A DNA stretch of 64,000 bases, taken from positions 1-64,000 of IMG/VR virus record IMGVR_UViG_3300030503_000566. One strand, 5' to 3'. The position numbers and the translations under genes were made by a program. Position 1 is the first letter of the stretch; each line of letters starts with the position of its first letter. The notes below the pieces were generated by a model that saw only the letters and a list, made by a program, of their open reading frames with translations, was not told where the DNA came from and did not search any database. This stretch comes from a virus. Below, in pieces: positions 34,171-41,980 of this stretch.

Positions 34171-34554
34171 CTAACTGTTATCATCATTGTCAGAGAGGGG
34201 ACTGAAATCTTCTCCGTCCCCCTCACCTTTTCCCAAAGAGGCTAAAAGTGAAGAGAGAGGATTTTCACCACCCTCCTGATCTTCAAAACCACTTTGGTCA
34301 TCATTCATGCCAATACCGTGGCCTATAGCCCATGCTGCAAAAAGCCTTTCACTCTCCATGGGTAGGCCTACTGCTGCATTCCACACAGCACCTTTGATAT
34401 TCTCTCCAAAACCATCAACTTTGGCACCCGCATTAATGAGGGCGACAATCTCTGTGGCACGGTCATTACTTACCCCAAGGTTCTCCCTTACATCTTCTGA
34501 GGTGGGGTTTGCGAGTGTAAATGCAGAGGCGACTGATGCTGTTGCTGTGTTCAT
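34171..34554 (-). CDS. Paralogue family member B, 127 aa
   Basis: 127 residues with the family pattern LGVSNDRATEIVALI and, in place of the second motif, RLFAAWAIGHGIG. The C-terminus is acidic, Gly/Asp-rich (EGEDGDDF-like). It is one of five homologous small proteins between 32.8 and 36.6 kb. Confidence 0.75.
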   Translation of the reverse strand: MNTATASVASAFTLANPTSEDVRENLGVSNDRATEIVALINAGAKVDGFGENIKGAVWNAAVGLPMESERLFAAWAIGHGIGMNDDQSGFEDQEGGENPLSSLLASLGKGEGDGEDFSPLSDNDDNS

Positions 34555-34638
34555 TTTTCTGTTTTAAAATTGTTAATGAAAATTAATAAAAAAGGAAAGA
34601 TTTAATGATTTCTGCTATTTGATTACTGTAACAAAGGA

Positions 34639-34971
34639 CTAATTACCATCATCCTCCAAATCATTATCAGTAATAGCACCGCCTAAGGCTGCTGCTAATG
34701 CTGCAAGGGGGTTTTGAGAATTCTGGCGATCTGCCATAAAACAACCAAAGATAAACATGGTAAAAGCCAATTCATTGTGATTAGTAGTACTCGAAGCTAC
34801 TATTGCCATTCTCTCAGAGATATCAAATTCATCTCCCTCAGCATTTTCTTCAATAATACCGCAAAGTTCATCTCTGCGAGTATCCTCAATACCAAGGGTC
34901 TCCGCAATGTACTTTCTGTTGGGTGTTAATGTAAGGCTGATTTTTTCTCCTGTTTGAGTGTTCGTTTCCAT
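34639..34971 (-). CDS. Paralogue family member C, 110 aa
   Basis: 110 residues. LGIEDTRRDELCGII and NELAFTMFIFGCFM correspond to the two family motifs. The end has LAALAAALGGAI. The gap to the next family member downstream is about 84 nt without a gene. Confidence 0.75.
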   Translation of the reverse strand: METNTQTGEKISLTLTPNRKYIAETLGIEDTRRDELCGIIEENAEGDEFDISERMAIVASSTTNHNELAFTMFIFGCFMADRQNSQNPLAALAAALGGAITDNDLEDDGN

Positions 34972-34998
34972 TTTACTGGTTTTTGTTTGTTATGAAAA

Positions 34999-35286
34999 TT
35001 AATCGTCTCCTAAAGTTGTCTCAACTATACCTCTCTTAAAATGCTTAGTACCAAAATAATACATGCAATAAGAGAGTTCATTTGCATTATCAGCTATTTG
35101 CTGAATACCAGCCATAATAGTGAGGTTTGTGGGATTTGGACTGAGAACTACCTCCAAATTGACAGCCTCTTCTAATTTTCTCCTTCTATGAGGGAGTATT
35201 CCTAACATAGTAGGCAAATCTGAGTTTTGATCCCCATTTGCAATGATTAAACCCAGATTCTTTCTTCTAAGCAATGTAGAGTGCAT
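34999..35286 (-). CDS. Paralogue family member D, 95 aa
   Basis: 95 residues. LGILPHRRRKLEEAV and NELSYCMYYFGTKHF match the family motifs. Basic-acidic mix, probably all-helical. Function unknown. Confidence 0.75.
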   Translation of the reverse strand: MHSTLLRRKNLGLIIANGDQNSDLPTMLGILPHRRRKLEEAVNLEVVLSPNPTNLTIMAGIQQIADNANELSYCMYYFGTKHFKRGIVETTLGDD

Positions 35287-35297
35287 ATAGTTGGTTT

Positions 35298-35627
35298 TTA
35301 GTGTAATGTATTACTTTTACTAAAGTCAAGGATAAATCCTTCACCGTTCATTATAGGGATAAGATAGCTGTTTTTATTGTTTTTATTGTTATTAATAAGG
35401 TATCCTCGATCCTGAAGAGCTTTCTTTTCTATTAAAGTATCCTCTTTTGGGTTATAGATATTGAAGGTATCATCTATCCAACCTGTAGCAACTGTATCTC
35501 CATATTTAACATTAAGTACCGTTTGAGAAACTATTATGTACTTACTATGTTGAGATCTTTTACACTCAAATAAAAATAAAAGGCTAATAAGAAATGTTAG
35601 CGTCAAATAAAACTTTGTTGATTGCAC
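35298..35627 (-). CDS. Probable lipoprotein or exported protein, 109 aa
   Basis: 109 residues. The N-terminus (FYLTLTFLISLLFLFECKRS) looks like a lipoprotein signal with a Cys at residue 22, although the lipobox LFEC is not perfect. The mature part has Asn/Lys-rich repeats. It may sit in the host envelope, for example in superinfection control (inference). Confidence 0.6.
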   Translation of the reverse strand: MQSTKFYLTLTFLISLLFLFECKRSQHSKYIIVSQTVLNVKYGDTVATGWIDDTFNIYNPKEDTLIEKKALQDRGYLINNNKNNKNSYLIPIMNGEGFILDFSKSNTLH

Positions 35628-35631
35628 GAAA

Positions 35632-35961
35632 TCATTTTTTTGATGGTATATATAGGTAAGATCCTGAATAGGTTACTCCATCCCACTTAAGATCTTCGTC
35701 TATCTCCAATCCTGTTTCCGCATTAAAATCCCACTCTGGCATTTGTGAAAATTCAGGAACATTAAGAAGACCCAAGGCTTGGAGGGTTTGCCTTATCTCT
35801 TTTAAAACCTCTTCTTTTGACCTAGGGACTGATACAGTAATAATCTTATCGTCTCTTCTAATCACAATGCACTTTATTCCTACAATTCCTGCTAGGAATC
35901 TCTCGACTATATCCCCCACCTCTAATTCATCTAGCTGTTCTCTTGTCGCTTTTGTATGCAT
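35632..35961 (-). CDS. Unknown protein, 109 aa
   Basis: 109 residues, soluble, with a beta-strand core (GIKCIVIRRDDKIITVSVP) and a YSGSYLYIP tail. It lies 4 nt upstream of the lipoprotein gene. No family recognised. Confidence 0.7.
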   Translation of the reverse strand: MHTKATREQLDELEVGDIVERFLAGIVGIKCIVIRRDDKIITVSVPRSKEEVLKEIRQTLQALGLLNVPEFSQMPEWDFNAETGLEIDEDLKWDGVTYSGSYLYIPSKK

Positions 35962-35962
35962 A

Positions 35963-36232
35963 TTAAAGATATTCAGTTATAATACAAGTAGTCATAGGGA
36001 TAGTCTTTTTTATAGCTTTCCCTTGCTCATTTACTCCTGTAATTTGTAAGGTGTATTGGTAAAAGCCCTTCAGTGGGTCATATACACCCTTATCCACAGT
36101 GATCTTATCCTCATTTGGTGGAGTGATAACCTCATTTATTAGCCCACTCATGAAATCCCTCTCATCAGGATAGCTAACCTCTACTCTCTCAATAGTGTCC
36201 TGATCTTTGTAATATACATTAACATAAATCAT
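35963..36232 (-). CDS. Unknown protein, 89 aa
   Basis: 89 residues, beta-rich (MIYVNVYYKDQDTIERVEVS), ending in a short hydrophobic segment. It sits 1 nt upstream of the next gene. No family recognised. Confidence 0.7.
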   Translation of the reverse strand: MIYVNVYYKDQDTIERVEVSYPDERDFMSGLINEVITPPNEDKITVDKGVYDPLKGFYQYTLQITGVNEQGKAIKKTIPMTTCIITEYL

Positions 36233-36243
36233 AATTATGAATT

Positions 36244-36558
36244 TTACAGTCCAAATATATCTCTAAAAGCATCTGAGGTGTAATTTACCTTTGCCTTGGC
36301 TAGCTGTATAGCACTTATGACTACTGTTGATATGACATAGCTAATAAAACACAATTCTTCAGGTGTTTCGGGGGAAGCCTTTTTTATAAATTCTATTAAT
36401 ATATCTCCACTGTTAAGTTTATCCCCTTTCTTTGCATTATTAACAAAAGCGGCTGCTGCTTCAGCAATCTTATCAGTAAGTTCTGTATATCTTTCATCAG
36501 ATAATCCGAGAGTTAAATACATATTTGATTGTCCTTTATTTAATGTGAGATTTATCAT
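36244..36558 (-). CDS. Paralogue family member E, 104 aa
   Basis: 104 residues: LGLSDERYTELTDKIA and EELCFISYVISTVVIS correspond to the two family motifs, with an Ala-rich helix between. Its gene lies apart from the others by three unrelated genes, so the family spread by more than one duplication. Confidence 0.75.
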   Translation of the reverse strand: MINLTLNKGQSNMYLTLGLSDERYTELTDKIAEAAAAFVNNAKKGDKLNSGDILIEFIKKASPETPEELCFISYVISTVVISAIQLAKAKVNYTSDAFRDIFGL

Positions 36559-36580
36559 TTTGTTACTTTATACGTTAAAA

Positions 36581-36618
36581 ATAAAAATGGGGGTAGTAGT
36601 TTTACCTACTTTCCCCCC
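36581..36618 (-). terminator. Intrinsic terminator
   Basis: The minus-strand stem GGGGGAAAGTAG/CTACTACCCCC (with a small bulge) is followed by ATTTTTATTTTT. It ends the unit of 36670-36999. Confidence 0.8.
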
Positions 36619-36669
36619 TAACACCTAACAAGCTCCTGAAAGGCACCCACCCATAAGAGAGCTATAATC

Positions 36670-36999
36670 TTAACAGTTTTCGTTAATTCTTTTGAGTTTT
36701 AGCTTTACTATAGGTATACCAATGAGGCTTACTTTTGCTTCTTCTGATATTCTATTAATATCCTCTATACTATACGATTTTTTCCAAGGCTTTAGATTTG
36801 GACCAACTTCCCCCCATCTATAGGGAATTTTATATTTCTGACCCCCCTCATCCCAAATAAAGAGAAAAGTACTCCCAACCTCGGAACGATATCCCTTCCT
36901 TTTAAGAGCCTGATATAGAGGACATTGCTCAGAACCATAATATCCATGATTAGCATCCCTAAAATCCTCAGGTGTTATAGTTACCTTAATTGATGACAT
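36670..36999 (-). CDS. Unknown protein, 109 aa
   Basis: 109 residues, basic. The N-terminus starts MSSIKVTITPEDFRDANHGYYGSEQCPL, then GEVGPNLKPWKK. Two Cys near 26 are not in a metal motif. A terminator follows. No family recognised. Confidence 0.7.
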   Translation of the reverse strand: MSSIKVTITPEDFRDANHGYYGSEQCPLYQALKRKGYRSEVGSTFLFIWDEGGQKYKIPYRWGEVGPNLKPWKKSYSIEDINRISEEAKVSLIGIPIVKLKLKRINENC

Positions 37000-37010
37000 A
37001 AATTAATATT

Positions 37011-37391
37011 TTAAAACTTTCCAGTTAATGAGTACTCCATAATAGTATGATCCTCAGGATCACACTCAGCAGGTTCAAGTTTCAGGTGAAGTTCAAACAC
37101 TCCTGTACCATGATTCTCTGCTGCTTGGAGGAGGGCTTTTGCTGCTACTTGGCACATTATTTCACAGGAACCAACATGGTTTTGGAGAGCATCAGTAACA
37201 ACAGCTTTTATCTCTTTATTATCAAGGATAAAGCCATCTTTGTCCATATTACTCTCCAAGCATACTATAGATGCAGAGTATTTATACTTCTTCCATCCTC
37301 TATCCCAACATTGGGTGTCAGAAGTATGCTCAATATCTACCTTCCCCAAACGGGTGATTTTTAGAAACATGATACTTGTTTTAGTTGTCAA
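37011..37391 (-). CDS. Unknown protein, 126 aa
   Basis: 126 residues, alpha/beta. It contains QNHVGSCEIMCQVAAKALLQ and a short C-terminal strand. Likely a soluble enzyme fold, but no family is evident. Confidence 0.7.
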   Translation of the reverse strand: MTTKTSIMFLKITRLGKVDIEHTSDTQCWDRGWKKYKYSASIVCLESNMDKDGFILDNKEIKAVVTDALQNHVGSCEIMCQVAAKALLQAAENHGTGVFELHLKLEPAECDPEDHTIMEYSLTGKF

Positions 37392-37396
37392 TAATA

Positions 37397-37600
37397 TTAA
37401 GTGCCCTGAGGGGGTTGAATAATAGGATATCTGGGTCCTCTATCACTATCAGGGTACATCCATCCGGGGTCTGTAGGCTCAAAATCCTTATCAATTGCTC
37501 CTCCCCTTGGTAAATCTGGAGCATAAGGATTAATAAGATCAAATTCTTGCAATAACTCTTCAAAACCTTTTTTGGTGGACTTTCTCTTCTTGGTGGGCAT
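37397..37600 (-). CDS. Small Pro-rich protein, 67 aa
   Basis: 67 residues, basic at the N-terminus, Pro-rich at the C-terminus (RGPRYPIIQPPQGT). Codon use (A/T third positions) supports this frame over the overlapping one at 37381-37563, which is judged a shadow. Function unknown. Confidence 0.65.
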   Translation of the reverse strand: MPTKKRKSTKKGFEELLQEFDLINPYAPDLPRGGAIDKDFEPTDPGWMYPDSDRGPRYPIIQPPQGT

Positions 37601-37612
37601 TTTAGGTGGGTT

Positions 37613-37711
37613 TTAACTATTACGATGTTTTATACAGTATCCTGCTAAACAAAGGCATAAGATAAGAGCTAATATAAGCACTACTCTTATTGGTATTTGG
37701 GTGGGGTCCAT
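37613..37711 (-). CDS. Membrane micropeptide, 32 aa
   Basis: 32 residues with a transmembrane helix (VVLILALILCLCLAGY) containing Cys. It overlaps the end of 37687-38196 by 25 nt. Function unknown. Confidence 0.55.
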   Translation of the reverse strand: MDPTQIPIRVVLILALILCLCLAGYCIKHRNS

Positions 37712-38196
37712 AGATATTGATTTTTAGGTAAATATAATTTGTCTAACAGATCTCCTTTAAGACTAAAGAGCCTACAAACTTCATTGATTAGTTCTTCCTC
37801 CCTTTTTCTCTCTTTAATAGCACCCATCACAAGCTGTATAGCTATTTTCTCATATTTAACGGCCTCTAATAGATGTTTAGTCTTTATACTTGAATCAGAG
37901 GCACTGTCTGCCCTACCCTTGCAAACTGTACTCATCGAATCCCATAAATTAGATTCAACTACTAATCTATTTTCATCGCTATCAAGATATGCTAAAGAGT
38001 CAAGAATAATTAGTCCTCTCTCAATGCTATCAATATTTGTAAGAGTACATTGCATAAATGGTGTAACGGCATTCCACCCAGCTACTGAATCTGTATCTTT
38101 TTGATGTATTACCCAAGGACCCAGTGTGTCCTTAATTTGTGCAAATCCACCCATAGAGATAAAAGTACTAAAGATCCAAATGATTGCTTGTTTCAT
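37687..38196 (-). CDS. Exported protein with signal peptide, 169 aa
   Basis: 169 residues. The N-terminal 20 residues (MKQAIIWIFSTFISMGGFAQ) form a signal peptide with an Ala-X-Ala-like end (GFAQ). The mature part has helices with ERKREEELINEVCRL. Probably periplasmic. Function unknown. Confidence 0.65.
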   Translation of the reverse strand: MKQAIIWIFSTFISMGGFAQIKDTLGPWVIHQKDTDSVAGWNAVTPFMQCTLTNIDSIERGLIILDSLAYLDSDENRLVVESNLWDSMSTVCKGRADSASDSSIKTKHLLEAVKYEKIAIQLVMGAIKERKREEELINEVCRLFSLKGDLLDKLYLPKNQYLWTPPKYQ

Positions 38197-38199
38197 GAT

Positions 38200-38433
38200 T
38201 TAATTTTTAGCGCGTGTAAATTTTTGTACCCAAAATTCAGTTCCATAGAGCTTGGTTTTCTCCCCTTTTATAATAGAGGACAATTTATCATCTAAGTAGT
38301 TGTCATTTAAGGAGATATGGAACTGAGATTTAATATCCTCAAGGGTAGGTTCCTCCCAATATACTATCTCTAGTGAGCTAGTGGGACTCTGGTGCTCTTG
38401 GGATTGCGACAAAAGGATCCAAATCTGTTCCAT
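38200..38433 (-). CDS. Small protein, 77 aa
   Basis: 77 residues: a first part with QSQEHQSPTSSLEIVYW and a second part (GTEFWVQKFTRAKN) that may form a beta-strand pair. No family recognised. Confidence 0.65.
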   Translation of the reverse strand: MEQIWILLSQSQEHQSPTSSLEIVYWEEPTLEDIKSQFHISLNDNYLDDKLSSIIKGEKTKLYGTEFWVQKFTRAKN

Positions 38434-38476
38434 CTTTGTTTAATTTAATGATTAAAGCGCATTCTAATAAAGGGCA

Positions 38477-38611
38477 CTAACTGGGTTGTGTATCCCTCTC
38501 ATAGCTACCTATCCATAGGGGTGGTGCTGCTGGATGCTGACAAAATTCCTCATACGAATCATATAATGGACAATTAAGACAGTTTCTTACATTAGTTTCT
38601 TGTAGCATCAT
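38477..38611 (-). CDS. Small Cys-rich metal-binding-like protein, 44 aa
   Basis: 44 residues from the ATG at 38611 (MMLQETNVRNCLNC). CLNC...FCQHP has CxxC and CxH spacing, as in small Fe-S or zinc folds. A longer start (38659) overlaps the upstream gene and adds a hydrophobic leader; the shorter one is chosen. Role unknown. Confidence 0.55.
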   Translation of the reverse strand: MMLQETNVRNCLNCPLYDSYEEFCQHPAAPPLWIGSYERDTQPS

Positions 38612-38888
38612 AAAATACCTTTTGTCTTTTGTTGTATAAATCAATAAGATATCTCTCAAATCTCCTCCTAATACTCTCTATTTCCCACTCAACTCTATAG
38701 GCTGCATGAAGGGCATTATATATATCCTCTCCCTCTACTCTATGAGTAGTATCACTATAGGTAAGTATAAGGTAGCCCATCTCATTATTACCAAATGGAC
38801 CTTTACTAGGAGGCTGTATAGTTCCCGTACATCCTCTACCTATCATATACTCAACTAACTGTAATACTATTGGATCTTTATCCCACAT
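38592..38888 (-). CDS. Unknown protein, 98 aa
   Basis: 98 residues with a helix (NALHAAYRVEWEIESIRRRF) and basic C-terminus. It overlaps the upstream gene by 11 nt. No family recognised. Confidence 0.7.
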   Translation of the reverse strand: MWDKDPIVLQLVEYMIGRGCTGTIQPPSKGPFGNNEMGYLILTYSDTTHRVEGEDIYNALHAAYRVEWEIESIRRRFERYLIDLYNKRQKVFYDATRN

Positions 38889-39081
38889 TCTTCAAGGATT
38901 TAACTCTAAAGATATATTGTGTAGGTTCTGTACAACTATAGATAAAGGCTGTATATAGGTTTCCATCATCGAGATAAACATGCAGTGTCCCTCCCCCCTC
39001 TATTTGTTTGAATACCTCTATCACACTATCTACTTTTAATTTTTTCCCTGTAGTATTATAAGAATAGGTAAATGGTTCCAT
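38878..39081 (-). CDS. Small beta-rich protein, 67 aa
   Basis: 67 residues, beta-rich (GGGTLHVYLDDGNLYTAFIY). It shares one base with the gene upstream (39081) and overlaps the next by 11 nt. Function unknown. Confidence 0.65.
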   Translation of the reverse strand: MEPFTYSYNTTGKKLKVDSVIEVFKQIEGGGTLHVYLDDGNLYTAFIYSCTEPTQYIFRVKSLKNVG

Positions 39082-39311
39082 TAGTATTTGATTTTTGACA
39101 TTTGATCTAATGCTTGATCCATCTCTTCATTAGCATCTACAAACTTATTCTCACTCTCAGTATGAGCATTGAGAACATCAGTAATTCCATTAGCTGCATC
39201 AAGACTCTCCTCACTAAGATCTTGAATAATCTGATAGGTATAGTATTTGTTTTTTCCTATATAGAGTTCGTGAATCCACTTATTTATCTGGTCAATAGTG
39301 TAAGATTTCAT
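39081..39311 (-). CDS. Small helical acidic protein, 76 aa
   Basis: 76 residues, all-helical and acidic, with a heptad-like pattern (NKFVDANEEMDQALDQMSKI). It may form a coiled coil. Function unknown. Confidence 0.65.
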   Translation of the reverse strand: MKSYTIDQINKWIHELYIGKNKYYTYQIIQDLSEESLDAANGITDVLNAHTESENKFVDANEEMDQALDQMSKIKY

Positions 39312-39314
39312 ATA

Positions 39315-39884
39315 CTAAGGTTTAAATGTTCCTTTATTAGCGATAATATTTTTGCAGATACCTATTAATCTCTCATTATCTTTTTTATAAGTTCTTCCAA
39401 ATTCTTTGGCTTTACTCGTAACATCATTGACATTCCAAAAGGTAAGAGTATCTTTTTCATCTGTTATACCTCTCTTTTCAAAAGCACTCTCTATAAGACT
39501 TAACTGGCGTGGAGTAAACGCTCTTCTTAGGTATTTTCTCCAGTTGTAATCATCTTGTAATGCCTCAATACTCCAGCTTCTATAAAACGCACTCTCAGAC
39601 CCCTCTATATCAGATAATCTTAAATTATCACCCAAATTGACTAGACTTATAAAGCAAGAGCCTAGAGCACACGCCTGACATGTGTTATTTGAAAAAACAC
39701 TATCAAGAGGTATATCCTCATTATTGATCTTTTTTTTATTTTTTATATGTATATAAAGACCCTCTTTAGGTTTTATTTTACCTTTGGAGATTTGTTTGAT
39801 AATATCTTTTGCAATAGCTACCCTTTTCTCAGATTTACTAAGCCTCCAAAAAGCTTTATTTTTAGCTGATAATTTCTGTTTCAT
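39315..39884 (-). CDS. Unknown protein, 189 aa
   Basis: 189 residues. The N-terminal 60 are Lys-rich. The middle has CQACALGSCFISLVNLG with four Cys, then helices and a basic C-terminal region with FGRTYKKDNERLIGICKNIIA. The Cys could bind metal. No family assigned. Confidence 0.65.
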   Translation of the reverse strand: MKQKLSAKNKAFWRLSKSEKRVAIAKDIIKQISKGKIKPKEGLYIHIKNKKKINNEDIPLDSVFSNNTCQACALGSCFISLVNLGDNLRLSDIEGSESAFYRSWSIEALQDDYNWRKYLRRAFTPRQLSLIESAFEKRGITDEKDTLTFWNVNDVTSKAKEFGRTYKKDNERLIGICKNIIANKGTFKP

Positions 39885-39904
39885 TATTAGTTATTTTAAA
39901 AGTT

Positions 39905-39930
39905 AAAAAAAGTGCCATAGAAATGGCACT
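39905..39930 (-). terminator. Intrinsic terminator
   Basis: A perfect 8-bp stem AGTGCCAT/ATGGCACT with a 4-nt loop is followed by TTTTTT on the minus strand. It ends the unit starting upstream of 39961. Confidence 0.9.
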
Positions 39931-39960
39931 ACATCACTCAAATCGTAAGTATAACACGTC

Positions 39961-40173
39961 CTAAACTCTTTCTTTAAGGATTGCTATCTCCTTAGTAATA
40001 CGTTTTTTGTCATGTTCTGAATAAAGAGGGAAACTTGGTCTTTGCTTGAGATAACTATTATTTACAATTTTGTCAAAATCTTTTGTTTGCTCCTGTAATC
40101 TCATCAATGCCCCTTGTCTTCTAGCTTTAGCTTTGGGACCCTGTGATAGGTGCCCTCTTTTCCAAATTGTCAT
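39961..40173 (-). CDS. Small basic protein, 70 aa
   Basis: 70 residues, basic, with GPKAKARRQGALMRLQEQ near the start. It may bind nucleic acid (inference). It overlaps the next gene by 47 nt in another frame. Function unknown. Confidence 0.6.
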   Translation of the reverse strand: MTIWKRGHLSQGPKAKARRQGALMRLQEQTKDFDKIVNNSYLKQRPSFPLYSEHDKKRITKEIAILKERV

Positions 40174-40435
40174 CTTCTACTTGTTGTTTTGTTTTAAATA
40201 ATCCATGGGGAAAATATATTCTATCCCCACAACATGAACATGTTTCATGAAATTCCTCCAAATAAAAGTAAGGATTGGGATATGCTTTTAACATAGCTTT
40301 AACAGATTCAACATTTTCAGGTCCTTTATCGTTAATATCAAAATTAAAGCTTTCCTCAACATGATATCTGTTACCTATAATGAGATCTTCATAAGGTTTC
40401 CTATTTGAAATACAAACTACATAATTATCTTCCAT
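40127..40435 (-). CDS. Unknown protein with a CxxC, 102 aa
   Basis: 102 residues. A CSCCGDRIYF segment near residue 65 has a CxCC motif that may bind zinc or form a disulfide. The first part is beta-rich. Function unknown. Confidence 0.65.
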   Translation of the reverse strand: MEDNYVVCISNRKPYEDLIIGNRYHVEESFNFDINDKGPENVESVKAMLKAYPNPYFYLEEFHETCSCCGDRIYFPHGLFKTKQQVEDDNLEKRAPITGSQS

Positions 40436-40446
40436 GATAGAGTGTT

Positions 40447-40484
40447 AAAAAATCAGCCCACTATAGGTGAATATAATGGGCTGA
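40447..40484 (-). terminator. Intrinsic terminator
   Basis: The 8-bp stem TCAGCCCA/TGGGCTGA (40453-40460 with 40477-40484) is followed by TTTTTT on the minus strand. It ends the 40511-40717 transcript. Confidence 0.9.
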
Positions 40485-40510
40485 GACCATTAATAATTAT
40501 CAGATAGCTA

Positions 40511-40717
40511 CTATTCTGCACCCTCTAACTCCTCCTCAAGGAGTTCTTCTTTGAGGTCAAGGCACTCTTCCTCTGCATCCTTTGCTACGGGATTATCACT
40601 ATCAGATTTTGTGGGATCAAATGAAGCTACTTCGCCCTCCAGAGTCTCAGGATTACGAACTTCTTTTGCTCTGTTGTGTGCTGCGGGTCTCTCTGCATGT
40701 TTTACATTCTTGTGCAT
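40511..40717 (-). CDS. Small acidic protein, 68 aa
   Basis: 68 residues with a basic N-terminus (MHKNVKHAERPAAHNRAKE) and a strongly acidic C-terminus (EEECLDLKEELLEEELEGAE). Such a charge split often marks DNA mimics or chaperone-bound proteins. Function unknown. Confidence 0.65.
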   Translation of the reverse strand: MHKNVKHAERPAAHNRAKEVRNPETLEGEVASFDPTKSDSDNPVAKDAEEECLDLKEELLEEELEGAE

Positions 40718-40761
40718 TGTTTTCGTTTTTATGATGAATAAATAGAGAATTAACTTAGATA

Positions 40762-41094
40762 TTATCTATCCTTAATTTGTAGAAATAAAGTATCATTTCT
40801 ACTCCATACTAATAGCTCACTAGGATTCCCCCTGTCTCCTACACTATCAATGTCATGATCATCAGGCCAATCTATATAACTATATTTAGTAGGGCAATTA
40901 GGAGAATGGTGATGTACACTGCTAGTACTTGTGTCACTTAAAGCCTCTTGTATATCACCATTATCATTTGAGGCAGGTAATAAAAGTCGCTCTTCATCCC
41001 TATGACCATTATAATAGCCAATGGTATAAATAACACCAAATCCAAAAACTGCCACTAGTATTACTAATAATATACCTAATAGTTTCATAAACAA
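40762..41094 (-). CDS. Membrane-anchored protein, 110 aa
   Basis: 110 residues. An N-terminal transmembrane helix (LGILLVILVAVFGFGVIYTI) is followed by a His-rich cytoplasmic or periplasmic part (SSVHHHSPNCPTKY). The C-terminal strand LLVWSRNDTLFLQIKD is beta-like. Role unknown. Confidence 0.65.
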   Translation of the reverse strand: MFMKLLGILLVILVAVFGFGVIYTIGYYNGHRDEERLLLPASNDNGDIQEALSDTSTSSVHHHSPNCPTKYSYIDWPDDHDIDSVGDRGNPSELLVWSRNDTLFLQIKDR

Positions 41095-41113
41095 CGATTT
41101 AAAAGTTGATAAA

Positions 41114-41350
41114 TTAGAGTGGATTCATAAGGAGGATATTTACCTCATATAAATAACCTAGTTTTCCCAGTGCTAGTAATACTCCCTCCTTGTTATTTGA
41201 GGGGCCAAGATTGGGAAGAATCTCTCCACATGTACTAGAGGTGGGTTGAAGTTCTACTATTTCAAAAGTGAGTAATAATGGGCTCATCTCTGTGCCCCCA
41301 CCTGTAGTGATCTCTTTTTTGTATGTGAATGAGACAAAGTATTTTTTCAT
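41114..41350 (-). CDS. Small protein, 78 aa
   Basis: 78 residues, beta-rich N-terminus (MKKYFVSFTYKKEI), then a hydrophobic C-terminal half. The start overlaps the stop of the next micropeptide gene (ATGA). Function unknown. Confidence 0.65.
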   Translation of the reverse strand: MKKYFVSFTYKKEITTGGGTEMSPLLLTFEIVELQPTSSTCGEILPNLGPSNNKEGVLLALGKLGYLYEVNILLMNPL

Positions 41351-41475
41351 TCGTATAACGTATTTAATAGAGTTAATATTCCAATTATGATAATAAAAAA
41401 CAGAAAGATAATTGTAGTGACTTTTCTATCCCTATCATCATCGTTAGGAGTAAATGAAGTTGTATCATGAATCAT
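41347..41475 (-). CDS. Membrane micropeptide, 42 aa
   Basis: 42 residues with one transmembrane helix (VTTIIFLFFIIIIGILTLL). Both ends overlap neighbours by 4 nt (ATGA), which supports real coupled translation. Function unknown. Confidence 0.65.
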   Translation of the reverse strand: MIHDTTSFTPNDDDRDRKVTTIIFLFFIIIIGILTLLNTLYE

Positions 41476-41645
41476 ATACCTTTGGTTTTATCTTTCTCAA
41501 GATCGGATATTCTTTTTTCCAATCCCTCAACCTTTGTAGCAAGGTTAATGATACTGGCTGATATCTTGCTAATTAACTGATCTAAACTACTCATTGTTAT
41601 AGCTATCTCGATCATTTGTTGGGCTAATTCTTCCATAAAATTGTT
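41472..41645 (-). CDS. Coiled-coil protein, 57 aa
   Basis: 57 residues from the ATG at 41645, downstream of the terminator at 41664-41696, so the longer frame to 41699 is rejected. Strong heptads: ISASIINLATKVEGLEKRIS. It overlaps the membrane micropeptide gene and may act with it (inference). Confidence 0.65.
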   Translation of the reverse strand, partial: NNFMEELAQQMIEIAITMSSLDQLISKISASIINLATKVEGLEKRISDLEKDKTKGI

Positions 41646-41663
41646 AATTTTAACATTAATAAT

Positions 41664-41696
41664 AAATAAAATGGCCCCTTGTAGAAACAAGAGGCC
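41664..41696 (-). terminator. Intrinsic terminator
   Basis: GGCCTCTTGT/ACAAGGGGCC on the minus strand (one U-G pair, loop of 4) is followed by ATTTTATTTATT. It ends the unit of 41727-41954. Confidence 0.85.
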
Positions 41697-41726
41697 CAAC
41701 TTAACTCTAAATTACAAACGCTACAA

Positions 41727-41954
41727 TTACTTTAATTGAGGGAATATTAGCATCTCCCATACACTGAGTTTAGATTCAGTAGTTTCAGGGGTAGCCTCCA
41801 TCAGATCTTTACTAAGATCCCTGAAGAATTGTAATTTGGTAGCATCTGCAAACGGTTGGGTACTTATACCCTCCATTAGAGTTATTAATTTCTCGAAATT
41901 AGGACTAGAGCCTCTTATTTGAGCAAGCTCTTGCTCTGTCAATAAATGTTGCAT
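41727..41954 (-). CDS. Small helical protein, 75 aa
   Basis: 75 residues, helical, with a Glu/Leu-rich pattern (MQHLLTEQELAQIRG). The 10-bp element AACTCTAAAT lies 11 nt upstream of the start. Function unknown. Confidence 0.65.
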   Translation of the reverse strand: MQHLLTEQELAQIRGSSPNFEKLITLMEGISTQPFADATKLQFFRDLSKDLMEATPETTESKLSVWEMLIFPQLK

Positions 41955-41980
41955 AGATTTTTGTTATTTAGAGTTTAAAA

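Noticed and set aside
37381-37563. A 60-aa leftward frame overlapping the Pro-rich gene
   Set aside because: Codon use favours the 37397-37600 frame; no start/stop coupling supports the other one.
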